From positions 1 through 64,000 of the forward strand of contig CANKZQ010000002.1 in the NCBI GenBank assembly GCA_947488345.1: a DNA stretch of 64,000 nt. The letters are read 5' to 3'. The notes under the pieces are model-generated. The model was not told the DNA's origin. It did not search any database and saw only the letters and a list, made by a program, of their open reading frames with translations. This DNA comes from an uncultured Flavobacteriaceae bacterium. Its GTDB lineage: Bacteria > Bacteroidota > Bacteroidia > Flavobacteriales > Flavobacteriaceae. This document shows, one piece after another, positions 28,825 to 38,469 of this stretch (position 1 is its first letter; each line of letters begins with the position of its first letter). Both the position numbers and the translations under genes were made by a program.

Positions 28825-29940
28825 CTATTGCATTTTTTCTCCTTTTTTGAGCCTATCAATATTTGCTTGGACTCTATCTTTATTTGCCTTCGCAGGAGCT
28901 AATTTTAAGGCTTTTGTTAAATACTTAATAGCTGTTTTGGTATTTCCTTGAGCTGCGTAAGCTCTACCTAAACCATAATTTACTGGCCATGTGTTTTTGT
29001 GATTGGCTGCATTCCATTTAAATACCTTAAACGCCTCATCATTGAGCCCTTGGTTCATTAGAGCTCTAGCATATCCATGAACTTGAAATACTGAACCGCT
29101 TTTTAATGATTCATTCATCAATTGAATACCTTCAGCTTGTTTCCCCATTTTATTTAAAATTCCAGCTTTCAACTGGGCGTTTGTAAATGTCTTCTGACTA
29201 AAGAACATACCTTCGCGTGCATTATTTACCCATTGCAAAGCTTCATTTAAATCTCCACCATTGTTCAATGCAAAACTCGCCGCTTGTTCCCAATTCTGTC
29301 TGCTAAACCCGGCTTGTCCTTGCATGCTCTTTTTAATATCAGCAATCACAATATCCGTTACAGGAACTTCGATTTTGAATGGGATTTGTTTTTTCTCCCA
29401 TATTAATGCCGCAGTCGTAGAGGTTGGTTGTACATCGATAAAATCATAGGTCAATAATTCTCTATGAGGGACTTCTTTTGTTTGAACCGATACAGTTACA
29501 GCATCTTCTGCTGGGTCATAAAAATAACTGCCCCATGCGGTATGGTTTTTCGATAGGATGATATCGGCATCTCCATTTTCTTGGATGACCATATGTAGGC
29601 CATATTTACCCGCCTTTACTGGCTTTCCTTCAAAAGAAACATCGTGGGTAAATTTGATTACAGTATTTTCATCAGCTCCAGCTCTCCATGGAGATTCTTT
29701 CGCTGTTCCGAAACCAAAATTATTCATACCATAAGGTACGAGTTTCCCCCATATTTCTCTGCCCCGTACACTAGGTCTAGAATAGGTTATATAGATGTCG
29801 GTAGTACCAACGGTCTGTTTAACTGTCGCTTTTTGGCTCCCTCTTGGCGTATTTAGTTGCGCTTCAATAGAATTTGTAGTCAGTGCCATAAAGGCGATCA
29901 TACAAATGGCCGTGATGTTTCTTACAAAATGATGTTTCAT
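28825..29940 (-). CDS. Secreted DUF2911 + TPR protein
   Basis: Signal peptide about 1-27 (ending SIEAQ). Residues about 35-175 match DUF2911: the motif ITYSRPSVRGREIWGKLVPYG, then PWRAGADENTVIKF and AGKYGLHMVIQENG. The C-terminal part carries TPR units from about 215 (the ALQWVNNAREGMFFS and LTKALKLAPAKANKD helices). DUF2911 is a secreted Bacteroidota domain of unknown function. The gene has its own terminator and is followed upstream by a long non-coding gap. Confidence 0.85.
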   Translation of the reverse strand: MKHHFVRNITAICMIAFMALTTNSIEAQLNTPRGSQKATVKQTVGTTDIYITYSRPSVRGREIWGKLVPYGMNNFGFGTAKESPWRAGADENTVIKFTHDVSFEGKPVKAGKYGLHMVIQENGDADIILSKNHTAWGSYFYDPAEDAVTVSVQTKEVPHRELLTYDFIDVQPTSTTAALIWEKKQIPFKIEVPVTDIVIADIKKSMQGQAGFSRQNWEQAASFALNNGGDLNEALQWVNNAREGMFFSQKTFTNAQLKAGILNKMGKQAEGIQLMNESLKSGSVFQVHGYARALMNQGLNDEAFKVFKWNAANHKNTWPVNYGLGRAYAAQGNTKTAIKYLTKALKLAPAKANKDRVQANIDRLKKGEKMQ

Positions 29941-30077
29941 AATTGTTTGGATTAGTTGAATAATATTTATTTAATAGTTGGACTGATTTTGGGTTGCTTA
30001 TTCGTCGTACAAGGTAACACTAGAACTAAAAACGAATAGTTATAGTAGTGTTAAAAAAAATAGATAGTTGTTAAATT

Positions 30078-30115
30078 AATAAAGCCTCAAAATGTTCACA
30101 TTTTGAGGCTTTATT
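30078..30115. terminator. Strong bidirectional hairpin
   Basis: A perfect 17-bp stem (AATAAAGCCTCAAAATG and its complement) with a TTCA loop. The A/T ends of the stem give a T-rich tail in both directions. It lies downstream of the endonuclease pseudogene on the minus strand and is probably that gene's old terminator. Confidence 0.75.
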
Positions 30116-30265
30116 TTGGGAAGAAAGAGTATTCAATCACAATATTGAATTTTCTTACTCAAATTAATGTATGAGTGTTTAAATATACTCATTTTTGGAG
30201 AAGTAATTAGTTAAAAAAATCATAAACCGCCTATCTTTCTCTCTGAAATATAATTACTTAACAAT

Positions 30266-30667
30266 TTAATTTTCTGTTATGTTTAATCCCTTAGATGAGG
30301 ATATATTCATAAGATATATCAGTTTTGCATGAGTAGAAATGTCTAATCTATACTCTAAAGATTCATTCTTGCCACATCGTTTAGATTTTTATTTCTAGTG
30401 CTAGCGGTAACATAACTACCATTATATAAATAAATAAAATAACAGTATTTTGAGAGGCATCATTCGAATCTAAATCTGTAACTTGTAATGCATTTCATAC
30501 GTGATAATAGGATACAAAACGGGTATGTGTTGCTGTTATTTTCGTTGCAAGTTCATTTTTCAATGTGACGCCGGTTAAAGACAAATTATCATCGGAGTAA
30601 TAAGCATGTATTTGCACTTTCGTGAATAAAGTAACTGATAGAAAGAAGAAAAATGTAATTCTTTTAT
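30266..30667 (-). pseudogene. Decayed secreted endonuclease I family gene
   Basis: Reading the minus strand from 30666 gives KRITFFFFLSVTLFTKVQ, a signal peptide whose start codon appears damaged (AT-AAAAGA where ATG AAA AGA is expected). It continues YYSDDNLSLTGVTLKNELA, TKITATHT and, after a TGA at 30497-30495 in place of a Trp codon, NALQVTDLDSNDASQNTVIL. A frame change in a TTTA/TATA run near 30425 then gives NGSYVTASTRNKNLND. This order (YYxxxNLxLTGxxLKxxL, THT, WNALxxTDLD, RxKxL) is the N-terminal third of secreted endonuclease I proteins as I remember them. The catalytic part is gone; a last frame ending at 30266 (LDISTHAKLIYLMN) may be a sorting-domain remnant. Confidence 0.7.
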
Positions 30668-30836
30668 GTGATTTTGATTGATTTTATTGTGGTTATCGCA
30701 AAAATATACTTTTGAATACTGCTTCATTTGGTGAAAAATTAAAATTATGAGCGCATTTTTTAACATTCTATAAAATTTGGTAATATCAAATGTTTTTGAC
30801 CAGCATTCTTTAACTTTACCGACCTAACTTTAGCCT

Positions 30837-31703
30837 ATGATTTTTATTGTTGATAGTGGTTCTACAAAATGCGATTGGATCGCAGTAGATGAGAATGGAA
30901 TTCAATTATTTGAAAAAGTAAGAACGAAAGGTTTAAATCCGGCGATTTTAACTCCGGATGAGTTATTAGGGCGTATTCAAGAGAATGAAGTCCTTAAAAT
31001 GCACAAAGATGCGGTAACGCATTTATATTTCTACGGGGCTGGTTGCGGTACTGAGGGTCCGCGATTGTCACTAGATCGAGTATTGAATTCATATTTTCAA
31101 AATGCCGAGGTTGAAGTTGCTGAAGATACTTTAGCAGCTGTATATGCTACTGTAGAGGATAATCAGCCGGCAGTGGTTTGTATATTGGGAACCGGATCAA
31201 ATTGTACGTATTATGACGGACATGTAGCACATCAAAAGATACAGTCTTTGGGTTATATTATTATGGATCATGCAAGTGGTAATTACTTTGGAAAGCAATT
31301 AATTAGAGATTATTTCTTTAATCATATGCCCGAAAATTTAAAGGTCTCTTTTAACGAAAAGTATAATTTAGAACCCGATTTTATCAAGTATAATTTATAT
31401 AAGAATCCAAACCCAAATGCCTATTTGGCTTCTTTTGCAGAATTTATGTTTCTCAATAAAGAATGCGACTACGTTAGAGATATGATTAAATTAGGCTTTA
31501 AACGTTTCACTAAAAATATGATTTATCAATTTAAAGATAAGTTACAAGATGTACCCGTGCACTTCGCTGGATCAATTGCTTTTCTTTCTCAAGAAGAAAT
31601 AAAAGAAGTCGCCCAAGAAATGGGTTTTAAAACGGGCAATTTTGTTAAAAGACCTATCGATGGTTTGGTGAAATATCACACTAAAAAGTTGGGCAAACAC
31701 TAA
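30837..31703 (+). CDS. BadF/BadG-type N-acetylglucosamine kinase-like protein
   Basis: ASKHA-fold ATPase. The phosphate-1 motif DSGSTKCDWIAVDENG opens the protein, the second phosphate motif is CILGTGSNCTYYDG near 118-131, and the adenosine region is FAGSIAFLSQEE near 240-252. The family includes N-acetylglucosamine kinases, so recycling of cell-wall amino sugars is the likely role. 288 residues is normal. The stop codon shares four bases (CTAA) with the stop of the convergent ridA. Confidence 0.8.
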   Translation: MIFIVDSGSTKCDWIAVDENGIQLFEKVRTKGLNPAILTPDELLGRIQENEVLKMHKDAVTHLYFYGAGCGTEGPRLSLDRVLNSYFQNAEVEVAEDTLAAVYATVEDNQPAVVCILGTGSNCTYYDGHVAHQKIQSLGYIIMDHASGNYFGKQLIRDYFFNHMPENLKVSFNEKYNLEPDFIKYNLYKNPNPNAYLASFAEFMFLNKECDYVRDMIKLGFKRFTKNMIYQFKDKLQDVPVHFAGSIAFLSQEEIKEVAQEMGFKTGNFVKRPIDGLVKYHTKKLGKH

Positions 31704-32083
31704 CTTTTTATAGCAATCATTGAAATTTCTACATTGACATTTTTTGGTAGACAAGCTACCTGAACCGTTTCTCTTGCCGGAGCTATGTCATTATTGAAAT
31801 AAGCTCCATATACTTCGTTAATGGCAGCAAAATCATTCATATCAGCGATAAAAATTGATGTTTTAACAACATCTGAAAAAGTCATATCCGCCGCCACTAA
31901 AACAGCTTTCATATTTTCCATAACCTGCTTTGTTTCAGCAGTTATATTATCTATAACTAATTCTCCTGTTGAAGGATGCAATGCAATTTGTCCAGAAGTG
32001 TAAAGCGTACCATTTGCCAAAACAGCCTGATTATAGGGGCCTATTGGAGCCGGCGCTTTCGAAGTTGTGATTATTTTTCTCAT
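31700..32083 (-). CDS. ridA: RidA family enamine/imine deaminase
   Basis: Trimeric Rid-family enzyme that hydrolyses reactive 2-aminoacrylate-type imines formed by PLP enzymes. Characteristic sequence: APIGPYNQAVLANGTLYTSGQ near 12-32, the catalytic Arg region PARETVQVACLPKNVNVEISMIA near 102-124, and the typical 127-residue length. It follows lptD on the minus strand with a 40-base gap. Confidence 0.92.
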   Translation of the reverse strand: MRKIITTSKAPAPIGPYNQAVLANGTLYTSGQIALHPSTGELVIDNITAETKQVMENMKAVLVAADMTFSDVVKTSIFIADMNDFAAINEVYGAYFNNDIAPARETVQVACLPKNVNVEISMIAIKS

Positions 32084-32123
32084 GGTTTTATGTTATATTA
32101 TTTAAGTATTCGAAAAAATGGTA

Positions 32124-34751
32124 TTAGAACAATCGTCTATCAGGTACTCTTCGCTGATCATACTTTAAATCACTAAATATAGAAGATTTCACACCGATGA
32201 AGAAATAGTAGGAAGTTCTGTTCCCAAATGGTACCCAATTAAAACTCATCCGCCAACTATCTAAATCTCGCTCGAAATTCAAGCTTGTAGGTGTAATGCC
32301 TTTACGTTTAAAATCATATCCAGATGAAACACCTACACTCCATTTAGGCGAGAGTTCAACATCTCCAGAAAACTGTAATGAATTATTCGAAATATCGCTT
32401 TCTCTTCTAGAATTCGAATAACCAAACGTATGTCTTAAGCTAATATTCCATGGTATACTGGATGCATACAATTTGGCTGTTTTTTTCTCTGGTTGTTGAC
32501 CATCATATTTACTCGTACGTGTTGTTAAATTATCTCCCAATAAATCATCACTTAAAGGATCTTTATTCTGAGTTTTATTACCATCTTTCTTTTCATCTTT
32601 TTTTGTAAAAACATCACTTGACAAGGAGTAACTGGTGTTAATGCTTGCTTGGGTTAATCGAAATAAACTTCCACCATTATTGATGTTAAAAGTATTGATT
32701 CGAGTATTATTGGCGTTCAGCGCATATGGATCTAGGGTTGCATTCAAATTCACCGTCAGTTTATTGTCAAAGAAATTGGTACTCGCGTTCATTCTCACTG
32801 GACTCCATTTTAATGAATCTGCTGCCATATTATAGCTTGCAGAGAAATTTAAGTTGTTGAGTAAGGTAATTTTTTTTGGTTCCGTTTCTGTTGAATCCTT
32901 CGACATAACTTTAGCTTCAAAGACATTATTGAGTCTAAAGGTAAGATTGCTAGACAATCCTCTAGAAGGTGTTCCAAAAATACCACCTTCAAAACGCGTA
33001 AATTCCAAGGTGTCGTCGGGGTCTTCACTTTGTTGAACTTCATCGTAAAAAAAACTAAAATCGGGTGTATAGTTAAAAGAAACCTCTGGTCGCATCGTGT
33101 GACGTATCGCTTTTAAGCGACCTCTTTTGAAGGTATATTGCCCATATAGGGTGGTAGATGCAGAGATACCACCAGAATATTGTCGAAACGAATCAAAACC
33201 GTTGACAGTATCTGTAACTACTTGGTTCCCGTCAAGAAGCGTTGGGTCAAAGCTTTTGGCAATGGTTTTGAGATAAGATACTTCACTATAATTTACGCTT
33301 GGTGATAGGGTAATATAATTTAGTGCTTTGATATTGGTACTGGCAGAAATATTTTGACGTAATCCGCTTCTAGCGTTATCAAACATCCCGGCTTTAAAGA
33401 AATCCTCATCCGTCGTTGTTACCCGGTTTTGTAAATCCATACTATACGTGACACCAATGTTATGAATAGGATTCTTTTTAGAACCATTTTTGGGTGCAAA
33501 AGGATAGATACGATCCATACTCACCTGAAGAGATGGTAAATTCATATCGATCAATTCAGTGTTCGTGTTTTGGGTATGTGTTAAGGACATATTCATATTA
33601 AAAGGAGTCCCCACAAATTTTTTATAATAAGAAATTGATGAGCTAAACGTATTCGTTATTCCTCGTCCAATATTTATTTCATTTAAAGACTCTCGAAAAT
33701 ATCGACTACTACCAAGATTGACGGAGGAAGCGAATCTTGAATTCGGATTCGACTTTGCATCCTGACTATGACTCCAGCGCAAATAAAAGTTATTACGCTG
33801 CGAAAAATCGTCAAACCCACGCTGACTTGTAATTAAATTTTCAAAACGCAAACTAAAACTCCCGGAGAACTTATATCTAAGAGCGTAATTCGATTCAAAA
33901 CGTAATCCCCAACTACCATTGGTGTAAATATCTCCTAAAATAGATAAGTCGACATAATCATTGATCGCAAAGTAATACCCTAAGTTTTGCAGAAAAAAAC
34001 CTTGTTGATTATTTTCACCCCAAGTCGGAAGTTTGATACCCGAAGCCGACTTTTCTTTTGTTAATGGAGCGTAAAAAAAAGGAAGTACTGCGGGGGTAGG
34101 AACACCTGCCAATATTAACTGTGATAAACCTCCAACAACTTTTTTGCCAGGCACAACTTTAATGATGTTGGTTCCTATATAATAATCAGGTTTTTCCTTT
34201 AATGAAGTTGTGAATTTTGCATTGCTTATGTACAACGTTGAATCATTCTCTCTTCGCGTCAAAGCACCATTAATAGTGATACCATTTTGTTCGGTGGTGG
34301 TATTGTAAATAACAGCACGTTCGTTTTTAAAATTATAGATGAGTGAATCTTGAATAGATTCTTGATCTGCTTGTTTGAAAATAGGACGTTGAGTGTAGAC
34401 GCCTGCTGTATCTACAATTCCCTTGGCGTAAGCCAAATTCTTTTCATAATCGATGATGATGATACCTGCTTTTAGCTCAATATCTTGATAATACAACTCT
34501 GCATTATTATACAGCGTCGTTGTTTTGGTGATAAAATTATTTGAGATATAATCAGTCGCTTTCTTTTTAATAACAGCTTCTAAAAACTCCTTTGGTTTGA
34601 TACTATCAATTTTGGTTGTATCGACAGCTACAGAGTCAATTTTCTTAACGGAAATAGTATCGTTTTGTTTAGTTTGTTGACCAAAACTGTACGTAATTCC
34701 AACACTAAAAAATAGTAAAACTAAAAGTATGTGCTTTAAATTTGTATACAA
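32124..34751 (-). CDS. lptD: LptD-like outer membrane LPS assembly protein
   Basis: Outer-membrane beta-barrel that inserts lipopolysaccharide. A signal peptide (about 1-25, ending FGQQ) is followed by an OstA/LptD N-terminal beta-jellyroll (YYQDIELKAGIIIIDYEKNLAYAKG around 90-115, and the repeating KNERAVIYNTTTEQNGITING units), then a long region of alternating amphipathic strands ending in an aromatic C-terminus (RRVPDRRLF). The GVPTPAVLPFFYAPLTKEKSASG segment is typical of the plug-to-barrel region. At 875 residues it fits Bacteroidota LptD. It is divergent from the amidase gene. Confidence 0.87.
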   Translation of the reverse strand: MYTNLKHILLVLLFFSVGITYSFGQQTKQNDTISVKKIDSVAVDTTKIDSIKPKEFLEAVIKKKATDYISNNFITKTTTLYNNAELYYQDIELKAGIIIIDYEKNLAYAKGIVDTAGVYTQRPIFKQADQESIQDSLIYNFKNERAVIYNTTTEQNGITINGALTRRENDSTLYISNAKFTTSLKEKPDYYIGTNIIKVVPGKKVVGGLSQLILAGVPTPAVLPFFYAPLTKEKSASGIKLPTWGENNQQGFFLQNLGYYFAINDYVDLSILGDIYTNGSWGLRFESNYALRYKFSGSFSLRFENLITSQRGFDDFSQRNNFYLRWSHSQDAKSNPNSRFASSVNLGSSRYFRESLNEINIGRGITNTFSSSISYYKKFVGTPFNMNMSLTHTQNTNTELIDMNLPSLQVSMDRIYPFAPKNGSKKNPIHNIGVTYSMDLQNRVTTTDEDFFKAGMFDNARSGLRQNISASTNIKALNYITLSPSVNYSEVSYLKTIAKSFDPTLLDGNQVVTDTVNGFDSFRQYSGGISASTTLYGQYTFKRGRLKAIRHTMRPEVSFNYTPDFSFFYDEVQQSEDPDDTLEFTRFEGGIFGTPSRGLSSNLTFRLNNVFEAKVMSKDSTETEPKKITLLNNLNFSASYNMAADSLKWSPVRMNASTNFFDNKLTVNLNATLDPYALNANNTRINTFNINNGGSLFRLTQASINTSYSLSSDVFTKKDEKKDGNKTQNKDPLSDDLLGDNLTTRTSKYDGQQPEKKTAKLYASSIPWNISLRHTFGYSNSRRESDISNNSLQFSGDVELSPKWSVGVSSGYDFKRKGITPTSLNFERDLDSWRMSFNWVPFGNRTSYYFFIGVKSSIFSDLKYDQRRVPDRRLF

Positions 34752-34853
34752 CGCTATTAATAGTATTTTTGTAAATAGAAAAACGGCTCAGTTTTTGAGT
34801 TTACAAACTTACATATATTTTTTATGAGGTTAAACTTAAAGAGACGTTAAAAA

Positions 34854-35993
34854 ATGAATACTATTATTACCCCAAATAATAATAAAATTGGAATGATCAA
34901 AAAGATGTTATTTCTTGCATTTCTTGCAGGGATGTTTTTATTACCAACACAGTTTATAGGAGCACAACAAAAATTTAAGGTTGTTTTAGATCCTGGTCAT
35001 GGAGGTTCTGATCCAGGGAATTTAGGAGCTCCCAAAAGTAAATACTTAGAAAAAGAAATCGTTTTAAAAATTGCTCTGAAGGTTGGCAAGTTATTAGAAC
35101 AAGACAAAGATATAGAAGTTATTTACACTCGTAAAGATGATACATTTATAGATTTAGATGTTCGTGGACAAATTGCACAGACATCGAAGGCTAACTTGTT
35201 CATTTCTATACATTGTGACGCTTTTACGAGTCCGTATGCTTCAGGAGCCGGAACTTTTGTACTTGGATTACATGAAAATGACCGTAATTTTGAAATTGCT
35301 AAAAAAGAGAATCAAGTAATCTTGCTCGAAGATAATTATGAAGAGAAATATGGAGGATTCAACCCTAATTCGCCAGAGTCGGTGATTGGTATTACCATGA
35401 TGCAAGAAGAATATTTAGACCAGAGTTTAACAATTGCAAGTCTGATACAAAATAAATTTGCTCAAGAATTAAAAAGGAAAGATCGTTTGGTAAAGCAAGC
35501 AGGATTTTTGGTACTTCGTAATACATTTATGCCGAGTGTATTAATAGAAACCGGCTTTTTAACAAATCCAAAAGAAGGGGCCTACTTAAACTCAGAAAAG
35601 GGACAAAAAGAAATGGCGAAAGCTATTTATGACGGAATTAAAGCCTACAAAAAAGAATATGACGCCAATGTTGTTGTAGAAGTAGAACCACCCAAGAAAC
35701 CTGTAGAAGTAAAACCAGCATCGAGAGTTTTTAAGAATGTAGAGTTCAAAGTGCAAATAGCTTCAAGTTCTAAAAAAGTAAAAACCGCACCATATAATTT
35801 TAAGGGATTAAGAGATATGGAACGTGTAAGAATAGGCGCACATCACAAATACTATTACGGAAAAACTTCTGATTATGAGAAGGCCAAGAATTTACGGGCT
35901 ATTGCAAGAGAGAAAGGCTACACTTCAGCTTTTATAGTTGCTTTTAAGTATGGAAAAAAGGTTCCAGTGAGAGATATTTTGAAATCTGAATAA
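34854..35993 (+). CDS. N-acetylmuramoyl-L-alanine amidase with C-terminal SPOR-like domain
   Basis: Zinc amidase that cleaves the bond between MurNAc and the stem peptide. A signal peptide ends near residue 39 (FIGAQQ); an internal ATG at 34893 could be the real start. The Amidase_3 domain runs from about 40 to 270: VVLDPGHGGSDPGN with the first zinc His, the EKEIVLKIA Glu, SIHCDAF with the second His, and the catalytic Glu in VLIETGFLTNP. After a Pro/Val-rich linker the last ~85 residues (VEFKVQIASSSKKV to ILKSE) look like a SPOR-type peptidoglycan-binding domain. It is followed by the MlaD-like gene, likely in one transcript. Confidence 0.92.
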   Translation: MNTIITPNNNKIGMIKKMLFLAFLAGMFLLPTQFIGAQQKFKVVLDPGHGGSDPGNLGAPKSKYLEKEIVLKIALKVGKLLEQDKDIEVIYTRKDDTFIDLDVRGQIAQTSKANLFISIHCDAFTSPYASGAGTFVLGLHENDRNFEIAKKENQVILLEDNYEEKYGGFNPNSPESVIGITMMQEEYLDQSLTIASLIQNKFAQELKRKDRLVKQAGFLVLRNTFMPSVLIETGFLTNPKEGAYLNSEKGQKEMAKAIYDGIKAYKKEYDANVVVEVEPPKKPVEVKPASRVFKNVEFKVQIASSSKKVKTAPYNFKGLRDMERVRIGAHHKYYYGKTSDYEKAKNLRAIAREKGYTSAFIVAFKYGKKVPVRDILKSE

Positions 35994-36059
35994 AAAGAAT
36001 TTACGCTTTCTACTCACAGAAATTATTAGTATTATTGCTTAACATCTAAACGTACTAAT

Positions 36060-37013
36060 TTGAAGATTTCAAGAGAATTAAAAACAGGTGTGATTGTTAT
36101 ATTAGGAATCGCACTTTTTATTTGGGGCTTTAGCTACATAAAAGGGGAAAGCCTATTTGAAAAACCAAGAATGTTCTATGCTGAATACGATAATGTTCAA
36201 GGTTTATTGACTTCGGGTAGTGTTACAATTAACGGACTTAAAGTAGGAAAAATAGAAGCGATTACCTTTCATCCTAAGAAAACCGGTCGATTAGTAGTGA
36301 AGTTTTCTTTAGAGAACGATTTTCAATTTTCTGAAAATAGTATCGCTCAAATTTATAGCCCAGATTTTATTAGCGGCAAATCAATTAAAATTGTTCCTAG
36401 CTATCAAGGAGCCAATGCTGTATCTGGAGACACCTTAACCGCAAAAGTAGAAACGGATATTTTGGGTTCTATAGGTGATCAATTAGTACCCCTTCAAGAA
36501 AAAATTACAAGCTTTATAACAAATGCTGATGCTACATTTAAAAAATTAGCCGATTTACTAGATGAAGATTCTAAGACGAATTTAAAACAATCGTTCGCTA
36601 AGTTGAATAGTACGCTTTCATCTTTTAATGGAGCTTCACAATCAATGAATAGATTATTGGCTAAAAACGGTAAAATTGACTCTGTGTTAACAAACGCAAA
36701 AGTCGCTTCGGTAAATTTAGCTCAGATGACCGACTCCTTGGCGAGTGCAAACCTTGCAGGTACAATTCATAAATTAGAAGGTACCCTGAAAAATTTCAAC
36801 GCTATCTTAGAAGATGTAGAACAGGGAAAAGGTTCTATGGGTAAATTACTAAAAGATGATGGTTTGTATAAAAACCTTGAAGGTGCCACGAAGGAAATGG
36901 AAGAATTACTACGTGAAATGAAGTTAAATCCGAAGCGTTTCGTCCATTTTTCATTATTTGGAAAAAAACCAAAACCCTACAAAAAAGGAGAAGAACCTAC
37001 AGAACAAAAATAA
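36060..37013 (+). CDS. MCE/MlaD-family lipid-transport protein
   Basis: Periplasmic, N-terminally anchored substrate-binding subunit of an Mla-type phospholipid transporter. The single transmembrane helix is at about 8-25 (LKTGVIVILGIALFIWGF), the MCE domain at about 35-115 (YDNVQGLLTSGSVTINGLKVGKIEAI), and the C-terminal third is helical coiled-coil-like. The start is taken as TTG at 36060 because the sequence from there (MKISRELKTGV) matches the usual N-terminus and no ATG is available upstream. Permease and ATPase subunits are not adjacent. Confidence 0.86.
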   Translation: MKISRELKTGVIVILGIALFIWGFSYIKGESLFEKPRMFYAEYDNVQGLLTSGSVTINGLKVGKIEAITFHPKKTGRLVVKFSLENDFQFSENSIAQIYSPDFISGKSIKIVPSYQGANAVSGDTLTAKVETDILGSIGDQLVPLQEKITSFITNADATFKKLADLLDEDSKTNLKQSFAKLNSTLSSFNGASQSMNRLLAKNGKIDSVLTNAKVASVNLAQMTDSLASANLAGTIHKLEGTLKNFNAILEDVEQGKGSMGKLLKDDGLYKNLEGATKEMEELLREMKLNPKRFVHFSLFGKKPKPYKKGEEPTEQK

Positions 37014-37158
37014 CCGAGTAAAAATTGCTGAAAAAAGTTATTAAAAATAGTTAATAACTAATTAAAACGAATCTTTAGAAAAATAAGATAATTAATTAGT
37101 TTTACGCTGCTTTCGAAATGGGTTGAATTTCGAGCTTTATTAATATCACAAATAGTAG

Positions 37159-38469
37159 ATGCAATATTTACCAAACATACTCTTCGCAGTTGTTTTAATT
37201 TTCGGAATTACTTTTTTCGTAAAGAACGTAAAAAAGCTACTTCGCAATATCAAGTTAGGCAAAGCTGTTGATCGTTCTGACAATAGTGCTTTACGTTGGA
37301 AAAACATGATAAAGATTGCACTTGGTCAATCTAAAATGGTACGTCGTCCTGTCTCAGGATTGCTGCACATTGTTGTTTATGTTGGTTTTATCATTATTAA
37401 CATTGAGGTCCTAGAAATCATTATAGATGGTTTATTTGGCACACATCGTTTATTTCAGAACTATGTAGGCGCTCAATTATATGGAGCCCTTATTGGTACT
37501 TTTGAAGTATTAGCTTTACTGGTGTTTGTTGCTGTTATCGTTTTTTGGATTCGACGAAACGTAATCACTATTAAACGCTTTTTAAATAAAGAAATGAAAG
37601 GTTGGCCGAAGAACGATGGTAACTTCATTTTATATTTTGAAATGGTCTTAATGACTCTGTTTTTAGTCATGAACGCTACAGATACTCCATTTCAGGAAGC
37701 GGGCATCGGAAATATAGTAAGTCAGTATATCGCTCCTTTGTTTAGTGATTTAACAGAGAGTACCATTCACTTGATTGAAAGAGGTGCTTGGTGGGCACAT
37801 ATTATAGGAATCCTCATTTTTCTGAATTACTTATACTATTCAAAACATCTTCATATTTTGTTGGCATTTCCAAATACTTATTTTGCCAATCTAAATGCGA
37901 AAGGTCAATTTGACAATCTCGCTTCGGTAACGAACGAGGTTAAATTAATGCTCGATCCAACTGCAGATCCTTTTGCAACACCGGCAGAAGATGATGCAGA
38001 AACAGTTCCTGAGAAGTTTGGAGCACAAGATGTATCAGATCTAAATTGGGTACAATTGCTAAACGCATATACCTGTACCGAATGCGGTCGATGTACTTCT
38101 GTTTGTCCGGCAAACCAAACGGGTAAAGAACTTTCACCGAGAGCGATTATGATGAAAACACGAGATCGTGTAGAGGAAGTAGGCAAAAATATTGACGCCA
38201 ACGGCAAGTTTGTAGACGATGGAAAAACATTGTTCGATACAATTGCAACAGAAGAGTTATGGGCCTGCACAAGTTGTAATGCATGTGTAGAAGAGTGTCC
38301 TGTAAATATTGACCCTTTATCCATTATTATGGATATGAGGCGTTATGAAGTGATGGAGAAATCAGCAGCACCGCAAGAATTGAATATGATGATGACCAAT
38401 ATTGAGAATAATGGCGCGCCATGGCAATACAATCAAATGGATAGATTAAACTGGAAAGATGAAGAATAA
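37159..38469 (+). CDS. Membrane Fe-S oxidoreductase subunit (HdrC/GlpC-like)
   Basis: A run of about five transmembrane helices in the first 240 residues (for example LLHIVVYVGFIIINIEVLEI and LIGTFEVLALLVFVAVIVFW), with histidines that could hold haem b. Then two [4Fe-4S] motifs: CTECGRCTSVCP near 311 and CTSCNACVEECP near 374. It should carry electrons between the quinone pool and the cytosolic CCG-domain partner encoded two genes downstream. The downstream HAD gene overlaps this one by 11 bases. Confidence 0.85.
   Translation: MQYLPNILFAVVLIFGITFFVKNVKKLLRNIKLGKAVDRSDNSALRWKNMIKIALGQSKMVRRPVSGLLHIVVYVGFIIINIEVLEIIIDGLFGTHRLFQNYVGAQLYGALIGTFEVLALLVFVAVIVFWIRRNVITIKRFLNKEMKGWPKNDGNFILYFEMVLMTLFLVMNATDTPFQEAGIGNIVSQYIAPLFSDLTESTIHLIERGAWWAHIIGILIFLNYLYYSKHLHILLAFPNTYFANLNAKGQFDNLASVTNEVKLMLDPTADPFATPAEDDAETVPEKFGAQDVSDLNWVQLLNAYTCTECGRCTSVCPANQTGKELSPRAIMMKTRDRVEEVGKNIDANGKFVDDGKTLFDTIATEELWACTSCNACVEECPVNIDPLSIIMDMRRYEVMEKSAAPQELNMMMTNIENNGAPWQYNQMDRLNWKDEE

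Larger units (their letters stand above)
29941..30836. other. 896-base gap without an intact gene
   Basis: From 29941 to 30077 I see only AT-rich leader of the DUF2911 gene. A strong hairpin lies at 30078-30115. Between 30266 and 30667 the minus strand carries the remains of a secreted endonuclease I gene. The part from 30668 to the next start codon is AT-rich with no element that I can support, except that it must contain the promoter for the kinase-like gene. Confidence 0.6.

Noticed and set aside
30575-30766. 63-codon frame in the gap before the kinase-like gene
   Set aside because: Another frame on the same strand reads as the start of an endonuclease I protein, so this open frame is out of register with the decayed gene.
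37081-37158. Imperfect hairpin (TCGAAAT/ATTTCGA) before the Fe-S membrane gene as a riboswitch or terminator
   Set aside because: The stem is seven base pairs with a bulge, has no T tail, and matches no RNA class I know.
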